DNA of 64,000 nt from positions 144,531 to 208,530 of the forward strand of contig JBEKVI010000001.1 of the NCBI GenBank assembly GCA_049514215.1, given 5' to 3'. This DNA is from BOG-994 sp049514215. Lineage in GTDB: Bacteria; Pseudomonadota; Gammaproteobacteria; Burkholderiales; Burkholderiaceae_D. Within the stretch, counting starts at the first letter, position 1. Each line of letters opens with the position of its first letter. Positions 1 through 10,704 of this stretch are shown piece after piece. The translations under genes and the position numbers were made by a program. Below the pieces are notes generated by a model. It was not told the DNA's origin. It saw only the letters and a program-made list of their open reading frames with translations, and made no database searches.

Positions 1-814
1 TCGCCACGGTGACCTGCCGGACGAACAGGAACAGTTCGAAGCCTATCGCGCCGTCGTCGACGCCATGGCCGAACGGGTTGTGACCATCCGTACGCTCGAT
101 ATCGGGGCCGACAAGCCCCTGGATGCGGAGGCGCCATCGAACGCGGCCAATCCGGCATTGGGCCTGCGCGCGATCCGTTACTGTCTGGCCGAGCCCCAGA
201 TGTTTCTGACGCAATTGCGGGCCATCCTGCGGGCCTCGGCGTTTGGCCCGGTGCAGCTTTTAATCCCGATGATCGCGCATCTGCACGAGATTGATCAAAC
301 CCTCACGCTCATCGCCCAGGCGCGCGAACAGCTCGAAAAGCGTCATATCGCGTTCGATCCGAACATGAAGATCGGCGGCATGATCGAGATCCCTGCCGCC
401 GCGTTAAGCCTGTCCGGATTTCTGAAGCGCTTGGATTTTCTGTCTATCGGCACCAATGATCTCATCCAGTACACGCTCGCCATCGACCGTACCGACAACA
501 CGGTGGCGCATCTCTACGATCCATTACACCCGGCAGTCCTGCACCTGGTCGCCCAAACCATCCAGGCCGGTGAACGCGCCGGCGTGCCGGTTGCGGTGTG
601 CGGGGAAATGGCAGGAGATCCGGCATTTGCGAGGCTTCTGCTGGGGATGGGCTTGCGCGAGTTTTCAATGCACCCTGCGCAAATCCTCTCAGTCAAGCAG
701 GAGATCCTGCGAGCCGATCTTTCCCGGTGCCGGGTCATGGCAAAGAAGGTCCTCGCGAGTTCGGACCCCGGAAAGATCCGGGCCCTGCTCGAAGTCCTTC
801 CTCCGCGAGACTAG
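1..814 (+). CDS. ptsI: Phosphoenolpyruvate-protein phosphotransferase (enzyme I of the PTS), C-terminal part
   Basis: The 3' end of the enzyme I gene; the reading frame is open from base 2, so the start lies outside the window. Enzyme I takes phosphate from phosphoenolpyruvate and passes it through its own histidine to HPr in the cytoplasm. Only the C-terminal PEP-binding TIM-barrel is present. It shows TIRTLDIGADKPL, the metal/PEP-binding segment GGMIEIPAAAL, the signature FLSIGTNDLIQYTLAIDRTD, and the active-site cysteine loop VAVCGEMAGDP. The phosphohistidine domain is not in view. The gene ends in LLEVLPPRD and no PTS gene follows directly, so it is probably the last gene of a ptsH-ptsI unit (inference). 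Confidence 0.95.
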   Translation, partial: RHGDLPDEQEQFEAYRAVVDAMAERVVTIRTLDIGADKPLDAEAPSNAANPALGLRAIRYCLAEPQMFLTQLRAILRASAFGPVQLLIPMIAHLHEIDQTLTLIAQAREQLEKRHIAFDPNMKIGGMIEIPAAALSLSGFLKRLDFLSIGTNDLIQYTLAIDRTDNTVAHLYDPLHPAVLHLVAQTIQAGERAGVPVAVCGEMAGDPAFARLLLGMGLREFSMHPAQILSVKQEILRADLSRCRVMAKKVLASSDPGKIRALLEVLPPRD

Positions 815-844
815 ATGAAGCGCCGTCCTCTTGCTCGATTCGTC

Positions 845-866
845 AACACCTCCAAAGGAGGGTGTG
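845..866 (+). other. Short hairpin downstream of ptsI
   Basis: ACACCTCC and GGAGGGTGT form an inverted repeat around a three-base AAA loop, with one bulged G. It lies in the 140-base gap after ptsI. No run of T follows, so it is a weak terminator candidate at best. The rest of the gap holds nothing else recognisable. Confidence 0.25.
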
Positions 867-954
867 ATCGCTCCACGCGCGCGCTTGCCGACGCGCCTAC
901 AGGCTTCTCGTACACGGGGATCCACGCGGCGCGCGAGCGGGACAGGCGTTCTGC

Positions 955-3504
<2,550 letters not shown>

Positions 3505-3516
3505 CGGGGCGTTGTT

Positions 3517-4176
3517 ATGCGGGTGTTGCTGGTCGAGGACGACGCGATGATTGGAGAGGGCGTGCGCCAAGGCCTGCGCCAGGATGGATTCGCCGTCGAC
3601 TGGGTCTCCGACGGCAATGCAGCCGAGTTGGCCTTGACCGCCGAGGCCTACGACCTCCTGCTTTTGGATCTGGGGCTGCCGCGCAAGTCGGGGCTTGAGG
3701 TGCTAAAGGGCCTGCGCGGGCGAGGGCAGTCGCTACCCGTGCTCGTGATCACGGCGCGCGACGCGGTCGCCGACCGCGTCGCGGGACTGGACGCGGGTGC
3801 AGACGACTATCTTGTCAAGCCATTCGATCTGGATGAACTGGGAGCCCGGATCCGAGCGCTGATGCGGCGCCACGCAGGTCGACCGGAACCGGTGGTGCGA
3901 ATCGCCAATCTCACCATCAATCCTGCGACGCACGTGGTCACCCTCGATGAGAGCCCTGTCGCCTTGTCGGCGCGTGAGTTCGCACTCCTCATGGCGCTCG
4001 TCGAGCGTCCCGGCGCGGTCTTGTCGCGCGGGCAGCTCGAAGAAAAGGTCTATGGTTGGGGTGAGGAGGTTGGCAGCAACACCATCGAGGTCCACATTCA
4101 CGCGCTGCGCAAGAAACTGGGTGCAGGTCTGATCCGCAATGTGCGCGGGGTAGGCTACACCGTGGCGCAGCACTGA
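3517..4176 (+). CDS. qseB: OmpR-family response regulator (QseB/PmrA type)
   Basis: A two-component response regulator of 219 residues, the normal length for the family. The receiver domain (1-115) has the acidic pocket EDD at 7-9, the phosphoacceptor Asp51 in LLDLGLP, the switch threonine in VITARD, and lysine in YLVKPF. The C-terminal winged helix (about 125-215) ends with the typical EVHIHALRKKL and IRNVRGVGYTV. The cognate sensor kinase starts 11 bases after the stop codon. Members of this subfamily bind direct repeats spaced by five bases, and such a repeat overlaps the end of the kinase gene. The symbol is by family resemblance; PmrA is equally possible. Confidence 0.9.
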   Translation: MRVLLVEDDAMIGEGVRQGLRQDGFAVDWVSDGNAAELALTAEAYDLLLLDLGLPRKSGLEVLKGLRGRGQSLPVLVITARDAVADRVAGLDAGADDYLVKPFDLDELGARIRALMRRHAGRPEPVVRIANLTINPATHVVTLDESPVALSAREFALLMALVERPGAVLSRGQLEEKVYGWGEEVGSNTIEVHIHALRKKLGAGLIRNVRGVGYTVAQH

Positions 4177-4187
4177 GGGCGCAGTCC

Positions 4188-5546
4188 ATGTCGATTCAGC
4201 GTCGCCTGCTCTTCTGGCTCTTGGCCGTCCTTGTGGGAGGAGCGGCGGCGACCGGCGCGATCGTCTACCGCGAGGCGCGCGAAGAGGCCAATGTTCTTTT
4301 CGACTACCAGCTCAAGCAAGTTGCTCAATCCCTGCCCTCACAGGCCTTTCGCGGCCTTACGACCCCGCATAGCGGATTGCCCGGCGTGGAAGACGGGGTC
4401 GTGGTGCAGATTTGGAGCCTGCAGGGCGAGAGGCTCTACCTGTCGCATCCCGACGCCCACCTGCCCGGGCGGGCTGAATTGGGTTTTGCCACGACGCACA
4501 CCGACGGAGGCGACTGGCGGGTCTACAGCGCGCTCTATGAGGATGTCGTCATCCAAGTGGCCCAACCCATGCGCGTGCGACGGGAACTCGCCGCCGCGGT
4601 GGCGCTGCGCACCGTCTTGCCCCTGCTGCTCGTTCTTCCGGTTCTCGGGGTGCTGATCTGGTACACCGTCGGGCGCGGGATGCGGCCGGTACGACAGGTC
4701 GCCCGCGAAGTCGGACAGCGCAGCCCCCAAGCACTCGATCCCTTGCCCGAGAAGGGCCTGCCTGACGAGATCCGACCTGTCGTCGCCGCCCTTAATGGCC
4801 TCCTGAGCCGATTGGATCGTGCTTTAGCCTCGCAGCGTGACTTTATCGCCGATGCTGCCCATGAATTGCGCTCGCCTCTGACGGCACTGCAACTGCAGGT
4901 GCAATTGGCCGAACGCGCCCATTCTGAAGTCGATCGCAAACAAAGCCTTGAGGCGGTGCGCGCCGGACTAACGCGTGCGGCACATCTGGTCGAACAGTTG
5001 TTGGCGTTGGCCCGCGTCGAGCCCGAAGCCGGCCCGCTCAAGACCGAAGCGGTCGATCTGGGCGAACTCGCCAGGTCGGTCGTCGCCGAGTTCACCCCGC
5101 TGGCCTTGGAACGCAATATCGATTTGGGAGTGGCGCAATCAGATCCCGCGCGCATCGCGGGGGATCCGGAGGCGCTGCGCGTGCTGGTGCGCAATCTCGT
5201 GGACAACGCTCTGCGCTTTGCTCCGCCCGCAACGCGCGTGGACGTGGAGACTTATAAGAGGGCGAATCAGAGTATGTTGCGCGTCACCGACGCGGGCCCT
5301 GGCATACCCTATGCGGAGCGAAGTCGCGTCTTCGACCGTTTTTACCGCGGCAGCAAGCCCGGAGTCACCGGCAGCGGGCTCGGACTGGCAATCGTGCGCA
5401 ACATCGTCGAGCGGCATGCGGCGCACATTACTTTGGGTGACCGGGAGGACGGCCAGGAGGGCCTGGTTGTCGAGGTCGGATTTCCCGAGCCTCCCGCCGC
5501 GCCCGAGCTTACGGCAGAACGCCGCGTGGCCTTAAGTCTGCCTTAA
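4188..5546 (+). CDS. qseC: Two-component sensor histidine kinase (QseC/PmrB type)
   Basis: An inner-membrane sensor kinase of 452 residues, partner of the regulator just upstream. A membrane helix lies at about 8-27, a short periplasmic domain at about 28-140, and a second helix at about 142-160. HAMP-like and dimerisation segments follow, with phosphoacceptor His225 in FIADAAHELRSPL. The ATPase domain has NLVDNALRFA (N box), DAGPGIP (G1), FDRFYRG (F box) and GSGLGLAIV (G2). The stop codon lies inside the second half of a CTTAAG-N5-CTTAAG repeat that probably serves the next gene. The signal sensed cannot be read from the sequence. Confidence 0.9.
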   Translation: MSIQRRLLFWLLAVLVGGAAATGAIVYREAREEANVLFDYQLKQVAQSLPSQAFRGLTTPHSGLPGVEDGVVVQIWSLQGERLYLSHPDAHLPGRAELGFATTHTDGGDWRVYSALYEDVVIQVAQPMRVRRELAAAVALRTVLPLLLVLPVLGVLIWYTVGRGMRPVRQVAREVGQRSPQALDPLPEKGLPDEIRPVVAALNGLLSRLDRALASQRDFIADAAHELRSPLTALQLQVQLAERAHSEVDRKQSLEAVRAGLTRAAHLVEQLLALARVEPEAGPLKTEAVDLGELARSVVAEFTPLALERNIDLGVAQSDPARIAGDPEALRVLVRNLVDNALRFAPPATRVDVETYKRANQSMLRVTDAGPGIPYAERSRVFDRFYRGSKPGVTGSGLGLAIVRNIVERHAAHITLGDREDGQEGLVVEVGFPEPPAAPELTAERRVALSLP

Positions 5547-5547
5547 G
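5531..5547 (+). promoter_or_regulatory. Direct-repeat box for a QseB/PmrA-type regulator
   Basis: CTTAAG at 5531-5536 and CTTAAG at 5542-5547 are perfect copies separated by five bases. This is the layout known for PmrA/QseB boxes. The box overlaps the last codons of the kinase gene and sits about 60 bases before the mucD start. A possible -10 element, TAGGAT, is at 5558-5563. The match between binding-site type and adjacent regulator type suggests the pair controls mucD. Confidence 0.6.
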
Positions 5548-5606
5548 TTCGCGGTCCTAGGATGCGACTGTGGCATCAAGCGACTTCCCTCTAGGAGACT
5601 TTTCAA

Positions 5607-7088
5607 ATGAGACTTAAGCTACTTACGCAGCGCCTCGCGGCGGCCGGGATCATCGCCGCAGCGGGGTTCGGCCTGGCCCACTACGACGTACTCGGCCTCG
5701 GATCGGCCCATGCAGCGGCCCCCACGGTGGTTCAGGCGGCCGCCGTCCCGCCTGCGGCCGTCACGAGCAACAGTGCCGCCGTCACCCTGCCCAACTTCAC
5801 GACGCTCGTGCAGCGCTTTGGACCGGCCGTGGTCAATATCACCGTCACTGCGCGTCAGCAGCAGACAGGATTTAACATGGGCGGCGGCCCGAACTCGGAT
5901 GATCCCTTCTTTCAGTTTTTCAAGGGAATACCAGGCTTTACGATGCCCCCCAGGGGTGACCGCGTGGTCCATGGCCTGGGTTCGGGATTCATCGTCAGTC
6001 CCGACGGCTACATCATGACCAACGCGCACGTGGTCTCGGGAGCGACCGAGGTGACGGTCAAGCTGACCGACCGGCGCGAGTACAAGGCCAAAGTGATCGG
6101 CGCCGACAAGAAGAGCGATATCGCGGTCATCAAGATCGACGCGAAGAATCTCCCCGTGGTGACCCTGGGCAATGCCGACGCCGTTCAGGTCGGGGAATGG
6201 GTATTGGCCATCGGCTCGCCGTTTGGCTTCGAGAATTCGGTCACCTCGGGGATCGTCAGTGCCAAAGGACGTCCCCTCCCGGACGACAGCTATACGCCGT
6301 TCATCCAGACGGACGTTCCCGTAAACCCGGGCAATTCCGGTGGACCGCTGTTTAACATGAATGGCGACGTAATCGGGATCAATTCGCAGATCTTCTCCGA
6401 GACCGGGGGCTATCAAGGACTGTCATTTGCGATTCCCATCAACATCGCCGTGAAAGTCAAAGATGATTTGATCGCTCACGGCAAGGTGACGCGCGGCCGG
6501 CTTGGCGTGACCATTCAAGAGGTGAATCAGCAGCTCGCGAATTCGTTTGGACTGCCGCGACCAATGGGCGCACTCGTGAGCGAGGTGCAAAGCGATGGGC
6601 CGGCAGCGAATTCGGGACTGAAGGCGGGAGACGTGATCACGCAGATCAACGGGCGAGCCGTCGAACGCTCTGCAGACCTTCCGGCCGTGGTCTCCGAATT
6701 AAAGCCGGGTAGCCGTGCGCAGCTGCAGGTCTACCGCCAGGGTAAACCGACCGATATCGCGGTGACCATCGGCGAGCTCTCCGATACGAAGGATGTAGCG
6801 GCAGCGCAGCCTGCGGCCGACCATGGTCGCCTTGGTCTTGCTCTTCGACCCCTGGCACCCGAAGAGCGTGCGCAGTTGGGGGGCGAGGGCGGTCTGCTCG
6901 TGGAACAGGTGAGCGGCCCGGCCCAGGCGGCGGGTGTGCAGCCAGGCGATGTGGTCTTGGCGGTCAACGGCACACCGGTACGCTCGATCGAGCAGTTGCG
7001 CTCGGTCGTCAACAAGGCCACCGACAATGTGGCACTTCTGATCCAGCGTCAAGGCAACAAGCTTTTTGTGCCGATTGACCTCGGCTAA
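5607..7088 (+). CDS. mucD: Periplasmic Do-type serine protease (MucD/DegP family)
   Basis: A secreted trypsin-like protease and chaperone of 493 residues that degrades or protects misfolded envelope proteins. The N-terminus carries a signal sequence or anchor ending near SAHAAAP. The catalytic triad is His141 (TNAHVV), Asp171 (SDIAVIKID) and Ser244 (NPGNSGGPL). Two PDZ domains follow, at about 290-375 and 405-490, each with a carboxylate-binding loop. The start ATG has a clear AGGAG (TCTAGGAGAC). It follows the QseBC-type pair, with a matching regulator box upstream, so control by envelope stress through that pair is likely (inference). Confidence 0.92.
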   Translation: MRLKLLTQRLAAAGIIAAAGFGLAHYDVLGLGSAHAAAPTVVQAAAVPPAAVTSNSAAVTLPNFTTLVQRFGPAVVNITVTARQQQTGFNMGGGPNSDDPFFQFFKGIPGFTMPPRGDRVVHGLGSGFIVSPDGYIMTNAHVVSGATEVTVKLTDRREYKAKVIGADKKSDIAVIKIDAKNLPVVTLGNADAVQVGEWVLAIGSPFGFENSVTSGIVSAKGRPLPDDSYTPFIQTDVPVNPGNSGGPLFNMNGDVIGINSQIFSETGGYQGLSFAIPINIAVKVKDDLIAHGKVTRGRLGVTIQEVNQQLANSFGLPRPMGALVSEVQSDGPAANSGLKAGDVITQINGRAVERSADLPAVVSELKPGSRAQLQVYRQGKPTDIAVTIGELSDTKDVAAAQPAADHGRLGLALRPLAPEERAQLGGEGGLLVEQVSGPAQAAGVQPGDVVLAVNGTPVRSIEQLRSVVNKATDNVALLIQRQGNKLFVPIDLG

Positions 7089-7103
7089 ATGCAGCACGGG
7101 CAA

Positions 7104-7146
7104 GGCCGGGGCGTTCTTCGAGCGGATCTTTTGAGCTACCCCGGCC
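7104..7146 (+). other. Inverted repeat between mucD and the next gene
   Basis: GGCCGGGG at 7104-7111 and CCCCGGCC at 7139-7146 are perfect complements separated by 27 bases. No T run follows directly, so it may be a weak terminator or an mRNA-stability element after mucD. Confidence 0.3.
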
Positions 7147-7176
7147 GAGAATGCCTCTTTTACTAGGAGAACAACG

Positions 7177-7599
7177 ATGAACAAACATGTGCGGGTGACG
7201 GCCCTTGGGGCCGCCCTCTTCCTTTGCGGCGCGTTGGGCACCGCTTCCGCCGCCCCCCTGGTTGAGCAACATGCCGGTTCGATCGCCTATGTGACGGGCG
7301 GGGTCGGTGATTCCGAGGACGCGGCGATAAAGCAGATGATGCCTCAGTACTCTGTCTCGATGACTTTCGCCGAACGTCAGGGTGATAAGGCCGTCTACCT
7401 TGCGGACGTTCCGGTTTCGGTGCGCGATTCCAACGGCCAGACGGTGCTCAATATCAAGACCAACGGACCGTACCTGCTCGTGAGGCTGCCTGCGGGCCGC
7501 TACACGCTCGAAGCGTCCCATCAAGGGCGCACGGAGTCGCGCAGCATCAGTGTTACCTCCGCTCATTCGTCCCAAGCCGTGGTCTTCGAGTGGTCCTAG
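7177..7599 (+). CDS. Small exported protein with a carboxypeptidase-regulatory-like fold
   Basis: A 140-residue protein with a clear signal peptide (hydrophobic stretch GAALFLCGALGTASA, cleavage near A-A-P), hence periplasmic. The mature part looks like one beta-sandwich: VSVRDSNGQTVLNIKTNGPYL followed by LPAGRYTLEASHQG, the pattern of carboxypeptidase-regulatory-like and other transthyretin-like domains. No catalytic residues can be named. The start has TAGGAGAACAACG upstream. It lies between mucD and the methionine unit, but its role is unknown. Confidence 0.75.
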   Translation: MNKHVRVTALGAALFLCGALGTASAAPLVEQHAGSIAYVTGGVGDSEDAAIKQMMPQYSVSMTFAERQGDKAVYLADVPVSVRDSNGQTVLNIKTNGPYLLVRLPAGRYTLEASHQGRTESRSISVTSAHSSQAVVFEWS

Positions 7600-7611
7600 C
7601 GGGGCGCCGGT

Positions 7612-7640
7612 TTGACGCGCTTCCATCGATGGGCTAACCT
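7612..7640 (+). promoter_or_regulatory. Candidate sigma-70 promoter of metX
   Basis: TTGACG at 7612-7617 and TAACCT at 7635-7640 are separated by exactly 17 bases. Transcription would begin near 7647 and read through the SAM-II-like leader. The -35 matches five of six consensus bases; the -10 is weaker. Confidence 0.45.
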
Positions 7641-7699
7641 TTTATTACATTCAAGCGCCGATTTGATCGTTCCCGGGCGAGCCGGGAATCAGCTTGCGG

Positions 7700-7765
7700 G
7701 CGCTCGGGTCATCCCACGTCACCGTGGTGGACCGCGAAATAAATACGGCTAAAGCGAAGGGGTCC
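7700..7765 (+). ncRNA. Candidate SAM-II-like riboswitch in the metX leader
   Basis: The leader contains AAATAAATACGGCTAAAGCG followed by AAGGGG, which resembles the 3' half of known SAM-II riboswitches (AUAAAU, then GCUAAA, then AGGG). A pseudoknot can be drawn. P1 is GGTC 7707-7710 with GACC 7730-7733. One loop pairing is CCGTG 7722-7726 with TACGG 7744-7748. A second is CCC 7713-7715 with GGG in 7759-7762. The U-rich loop 1 usual in SAM-II is not obvious, so this may be a variant class. The adjacent gene, metX, is a classical SAM-II target. A terminator follows at once. Confidence 0.62.
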
Positions 7766-7766
7766 G

Positions 7767-7806
7767 ACCCGACGCGCTGATTCCAATCGCCCGTCGGGTT
7801 TTTTTT
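7767..7806 (+). terminator. Rho-independent terminator of the metX leader
   Basis: ACCCGACG at 7767-7774 and CGTCGGGT at 7792-7799 are perfect complements followed by eight T. Because it lies before metX, it must be an attenuator and not an end-of-operon signal. Its 5' arm can instead pair with GCGCTCGGGTC at 7700-7710, which forms an antiterminator. That same upstream strand supplies P1 of the ligand fold, giving a SAM-off switch by mutual exclusion. Confidence 0.8.
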
Positions 7807-7811
7807 GTCCT

Positions 7812-8948
7812 ATGAGTGCACCCTTCCTAGTCGAGGAACAACGCTTCACGTTTGCCGAGCCATTGGCACTTAAAGGCGGCGGGAGTCTGCGCGACTATGT
7901 TCTTGCCGTAGAGACCTACGGCGTTCTGAACGCCCAGCGCTCGAACGCGATATTGATCTGCCACGCGCTCAACGCGTCGCATCATGTCGCCGGAGCCTAC
8001 GCCAACAGTCCTGGCGTTACGGGCTGGTGGGACAACATGGTGGGCCCGGGCAAGCCGGTGGACACGAATCGGTATTTTGTCATTGGCGTAAACAACATCG
8101 GCTCGTGTTTTGGCTCCACAGGACCGGCATCGCTGAACCCTGCAACCGGACGCACTTACGGAGCCGACTTTCCGGTGGTCACCGTCGAGGACTGGGTCGA
8201 TGCCCAGGCGCGCCTGGCCGATCGACTGGGGATCTCGCGCTTTGCTGCGGTCATGGGGGGCAGCCTTGGCGGAATGCAGGCCATGGCGTGGTCTTTGCGC
8301 TATCCCGAGCGCGTGGCGCATTGTGTCGTCATCGCATCGACCCCCAAGCTCTCCGCGCAGAATATCGCCTTTAACGATGTCGCCCGTCAGGCCATTCTAA
8401 GTGATCCCGATTTTCAGGGAGGGCATTACGCCTCCCTGGGAAGCGTCCCCAAGCGGGGCTTGCGCGTGGCGCGCATGATCGGTCATATCACCTATCTTTC
8501 GGACGACGACATGGCAGCGAAGTTCGGGCGCGCCTTGCGCACGGATCACCTTCAGTACGGCTTCGGGGCCGACTTCGAGATCGAGAGCTATCTGCGATAC
8601 CAGGGTGACAAGTTTTCCGAGTACTTCGACGCGAATACGTACCTGCTCATCACCAAGGCCCTGGACTACTTTGACCCGGCGCGGGAGCACAACGGATGTC
8701 TGAGAGAAGCGTTGGCCACGACCCGCGCGGCCTTTCTGGTGATCTCGTTTACAACGGACTGGCGATTTGCTCCAGAGCGCAGTCGTGAGATCGTGCGGGC
8801 TCTGCTGGATCTGAAGCGCTCGGTCACGTATGCCGAGATCGATGCGCCCCATGGTCACGATGCGTTTCTCCTTGACGATACGCGCTATCACGCCGTGGTG
8901 CGCGCCTACTTCGAGAGGATTCTCCCCGTCGAGGCGGTCTCATCGTGA
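7812..8948 (+). CDS. metX: Homoserine O-acyltransferase (MetX)
   Basis: A cytoplasmic alpha/beta-hydrolase-fold enzyme that acylates homoserine, the committed step of methionine synthesis. At 378 residues it has the family's normal length. The nucleophile elbow is GGSLGGMQA, the oxyanion region shows ICHALNAS, and the catalytic Asp and His lie in FTTDWRFAPE and DAPHGHDAFLLDD. Whether the acyl donor is acetyl- or succinyl-CoA cannot be decided from these motifs. The ATG lies five bases after the T run of the attenuator and has no Shine-Dalgarno sequence. metW overlaps the 3' end by four bases. Confidence 0.95.
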   Translation: MSAPFLVEEQRFTFAEPLALKGGGSLRDYVLAVETYGVLNAQRSNAILICHALNASHHVAGAYANSPGVTGWWDNMVGPGKPVDTNRYFVIGVNNIGSCFGSTGPASLNPATGRTYGADFPVVTVEDWVDAQARLADRLGISRFAAVMGGSLGGMQAMAWSLRYPERVAHCVVIASTPKLSAQNIAFNDVARQAILSDPDFQGGHYASLGSVPKRGLRVARMIGHITYLSDDDMAAKFGRALRTDHLQYGFGADFEIESYLRYQGDKFSEYFDANTYLLITKALDYFDPAREHNGCLREALATTRAAFLVISFTTDWRFAPERSREIVRALLDLKRSVTYAEIDAPHGHDAFLLDDTRYHAVVRAYFERILPVEAVSS

Positions 8949-9550
8949 GCCGTAGCCTGCGCTCGGATCTCATGCTGGTCGCCGATTGGATCGAGCCGGG
9001 GGCGTCGGTACTCGACTTGGGTTGTGGGGACGGGGCGCTTCTGGCTTACTTACAGGAAGAAAAAGGTTGTCAGTGCTACGGCGTGGAGATCGACGACGCC
9101 AACGTCTTGGCGTGCGTTCGCAATCGTGTGAACGTGATCCAGCAGAACCTGGAAGACGGGCTCGCGCTCTTTTCCGACAAGAGCTTTGATACGGTCCTTG
9201 AACTCCAGAGCCTGCAGATGGTGCGACAGACCGAGAAGATTCTGCGGGAGATCGGGCGCGTGGGCCGATCGAGCATCCTCACTTTTCCGAACTTCGGATA
9301 CTGGAGGAATCGTGTCTCGGTCGCGCGGGGCCGCATGCCGGTCACGAAAGCTCTTCCCTTCGAGTGGTACGACACCCCCAATTTGCGTTTTTCGACGCTG
9401 GAGGACTTCGCCGAACTCGCCCACCGCACCGGATTTGACACCGTGGATCGGATGGCACTGCACGAAGGGCGGCCCGTGCACTGGTTGCCTAACCTGCGGG
9501 GAAGCCTCGCGGTGTTCCGCCTCAAAAAAAGACAGGAGATTGCGGGCTAA
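8945..9550 (+). CDS. metW: Methionine biosynthesis protein MetW
   Basis: A 201-residue methyltransferase-fold protein that accompanies MetX in many proteobacteria and is needed for full homoserine acyltransferase function. The SAM-binding motif I reads VLDLGCGDGALL, followed by YGVEIDD. The family-typical segments LQSLQMVRQ, TFPNFGYWRNR and FEWYDTPNLR are present. It starts with GTG inside the metX stop region (GTGA overlap), so translation is probably coupled and the gene shares the riboswitch. Confidence 0.93.
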   Translation: MSRSLRSDLMLVADWIEPGASVLDLGCGDGALLAYLQEEKGCQCYGVEIDDANVLACVRNRVNVIQQNLEDGLALFSDKSFDTVLELQSLQMVRQTEKILREIGRVGRSSILTFPNFGYWRNRVSVARGRMPVTKALPFEWYDTPNLRFSTLEDFAELAHRTGFDTVDRMALHEGRPVHWLPNLRGSLAVFRLKKRQEIAG

Positions 9551-9612
9551 GGGACCGATTCCACCCCCTTGGCTTTTCGGTACACTGAGTGTTTTCCCAT
9601 TCTGAGTGTGCC

Positions 9613-10704
9613 ATGCAGCCTGAGGAGTACTTCGGCGACACTTACGCCGATGCGAGGCAGCGATTTCTTCAAAGCGTTGCCGAGAGCGGAAACAGCGTCA
9701 CTTCGTTCGTAAACAACTTCTGTCCCGGAGAGAGGGGCGAAGCGCTGGTCACCGACGTGGCGCTCTTTGGCGACCCTCAGAGCCAAAACCTATTGGTCCT
9801 CGTGTCGGGAACGCACGGGGTTGAGGGCTTTTGCGGCTCGGGAGCCCAGGTCGGTCTGATCCGCGAGAAGCGCCTGGATCCGCCTGCAGCAAATACTGCA
9901 ACGCTCTTGATTCATGCGATCAATCCCTATGGTTTTTCCTGGCTGCGTCGTGTCAACGAGGACAATGTCGATCTGAATCGCAATTCGATCGAGCATGCGA
10001 ATCCGCCCGCCACGCATGCCGACTACACGGCGTTGCATCCGCACTTGATTCCCGAAGATTGGGACGGTGAATCACGCCGCCACGCCGATGAGGTACTGGC
10101 GCACTTTGTTGCTGAGCGGGGCCATAAGGCACTGCAAGCGGCCGTCTCGCTTGGGCAATACACCCATCCCGATGGCCTGTTCTATGGAGGTCGGGCCCTG
10201 GCTTGGTCCACGCGGACGTTTCAGGAAATCCTAAGGCGCTGGGCGAGCGGCAAAAAGCGCGTCGCCTTGATCGACTTTCATACCGGATTGGGACCCTCGG
10301 GGTACGGTGAGCCCATCTTCACGGAACCGGACCCAACGGGGCTCAGGCGCGCGCTGGCGTGGTATGGGAACGAGGTTACGTCTATTTTTCAGGGAGACTC
10401 GGCCTCAACGCAGGTGCAAGGTGCGCTCATCAATGGCGCGCGTTGGGTGCTGCCGGAAGCCGAGTTAACGCCGCTCGCTCTGGAATTCGGGACGCTGCCC
10501 TCGACCGAGGTCATCAACGCGCTGCGGGCTGACCAATGGCTGGAGTTGCACGGCGTGCGTGATTCCGAGTTGGGTCGACAGATCAAAGCGCAGGTGCGCG
10601 ATAGCTTCTACGTCCAGACCCCTGCCTGGGAGAAGGCCGTGCTCGAACGCAGCTTCGAGTTCGTGGGTAAGGCATTGACTGCGCTCTCTCGTGCGGCCCC
10701 TTGA
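9613..10704 (+). CDS. DUF2817 family putative metallocarboxypeptidase
   Basis: A 363-residue protein of the DUF2817 family, related to the M14 zinc carboxypeptidases. Metal-ligand motifs are visible: SGTHGVEGF (His and Glu), then NEDNVDLNRN, and IDFHTGLGP with a further His. There is no signal peptide, so it is probably cytoplasmic. ATG 9613 is chosen over GTG 9589 because the family N-terminus (PEEYFGDTYADAR) starts there. Its stop overlaps the start of the permease gene. The substrate is unknown; a role in peptide turnover is a guess from the fold. Confidence 0.8.
   Translation: MQPEEYFGDTYADARQRFLQSVAESGNSVTSFVNNFCPGERGEALVTDVALFGDPQSQNLLVLVSGTHGVEGFCGSGAQVGLIREKRLDPPAANTATLLIHAINPYGFSWLRRVNEDNVDLNRNSIEHANPPATHADYTALHPHLIPEDWDGESRRHADEVLAHFVAERGHKALQAAVSLGQYTHPDGLFYGGRALAWSTRTFQEILRRWASGKKRVALIDFHTGLGPSGYGEPIFTEPDPTGLRRALAWYGNEVTSIFQGDSASTQVQGALINGARWVLPEAELTPLALEFGTLPSTEVINALRADQWLELHGVRDSELGRQIKAQVRDSFYVQTPAWEKAVLERSFEFVGKALTALSRAAP

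Noticed and set aside
845..866. Terminator after ptsI
   Set aside because: The hairpin is short, has a bulge and lacks a T run, so it is listed only as a hairpin.
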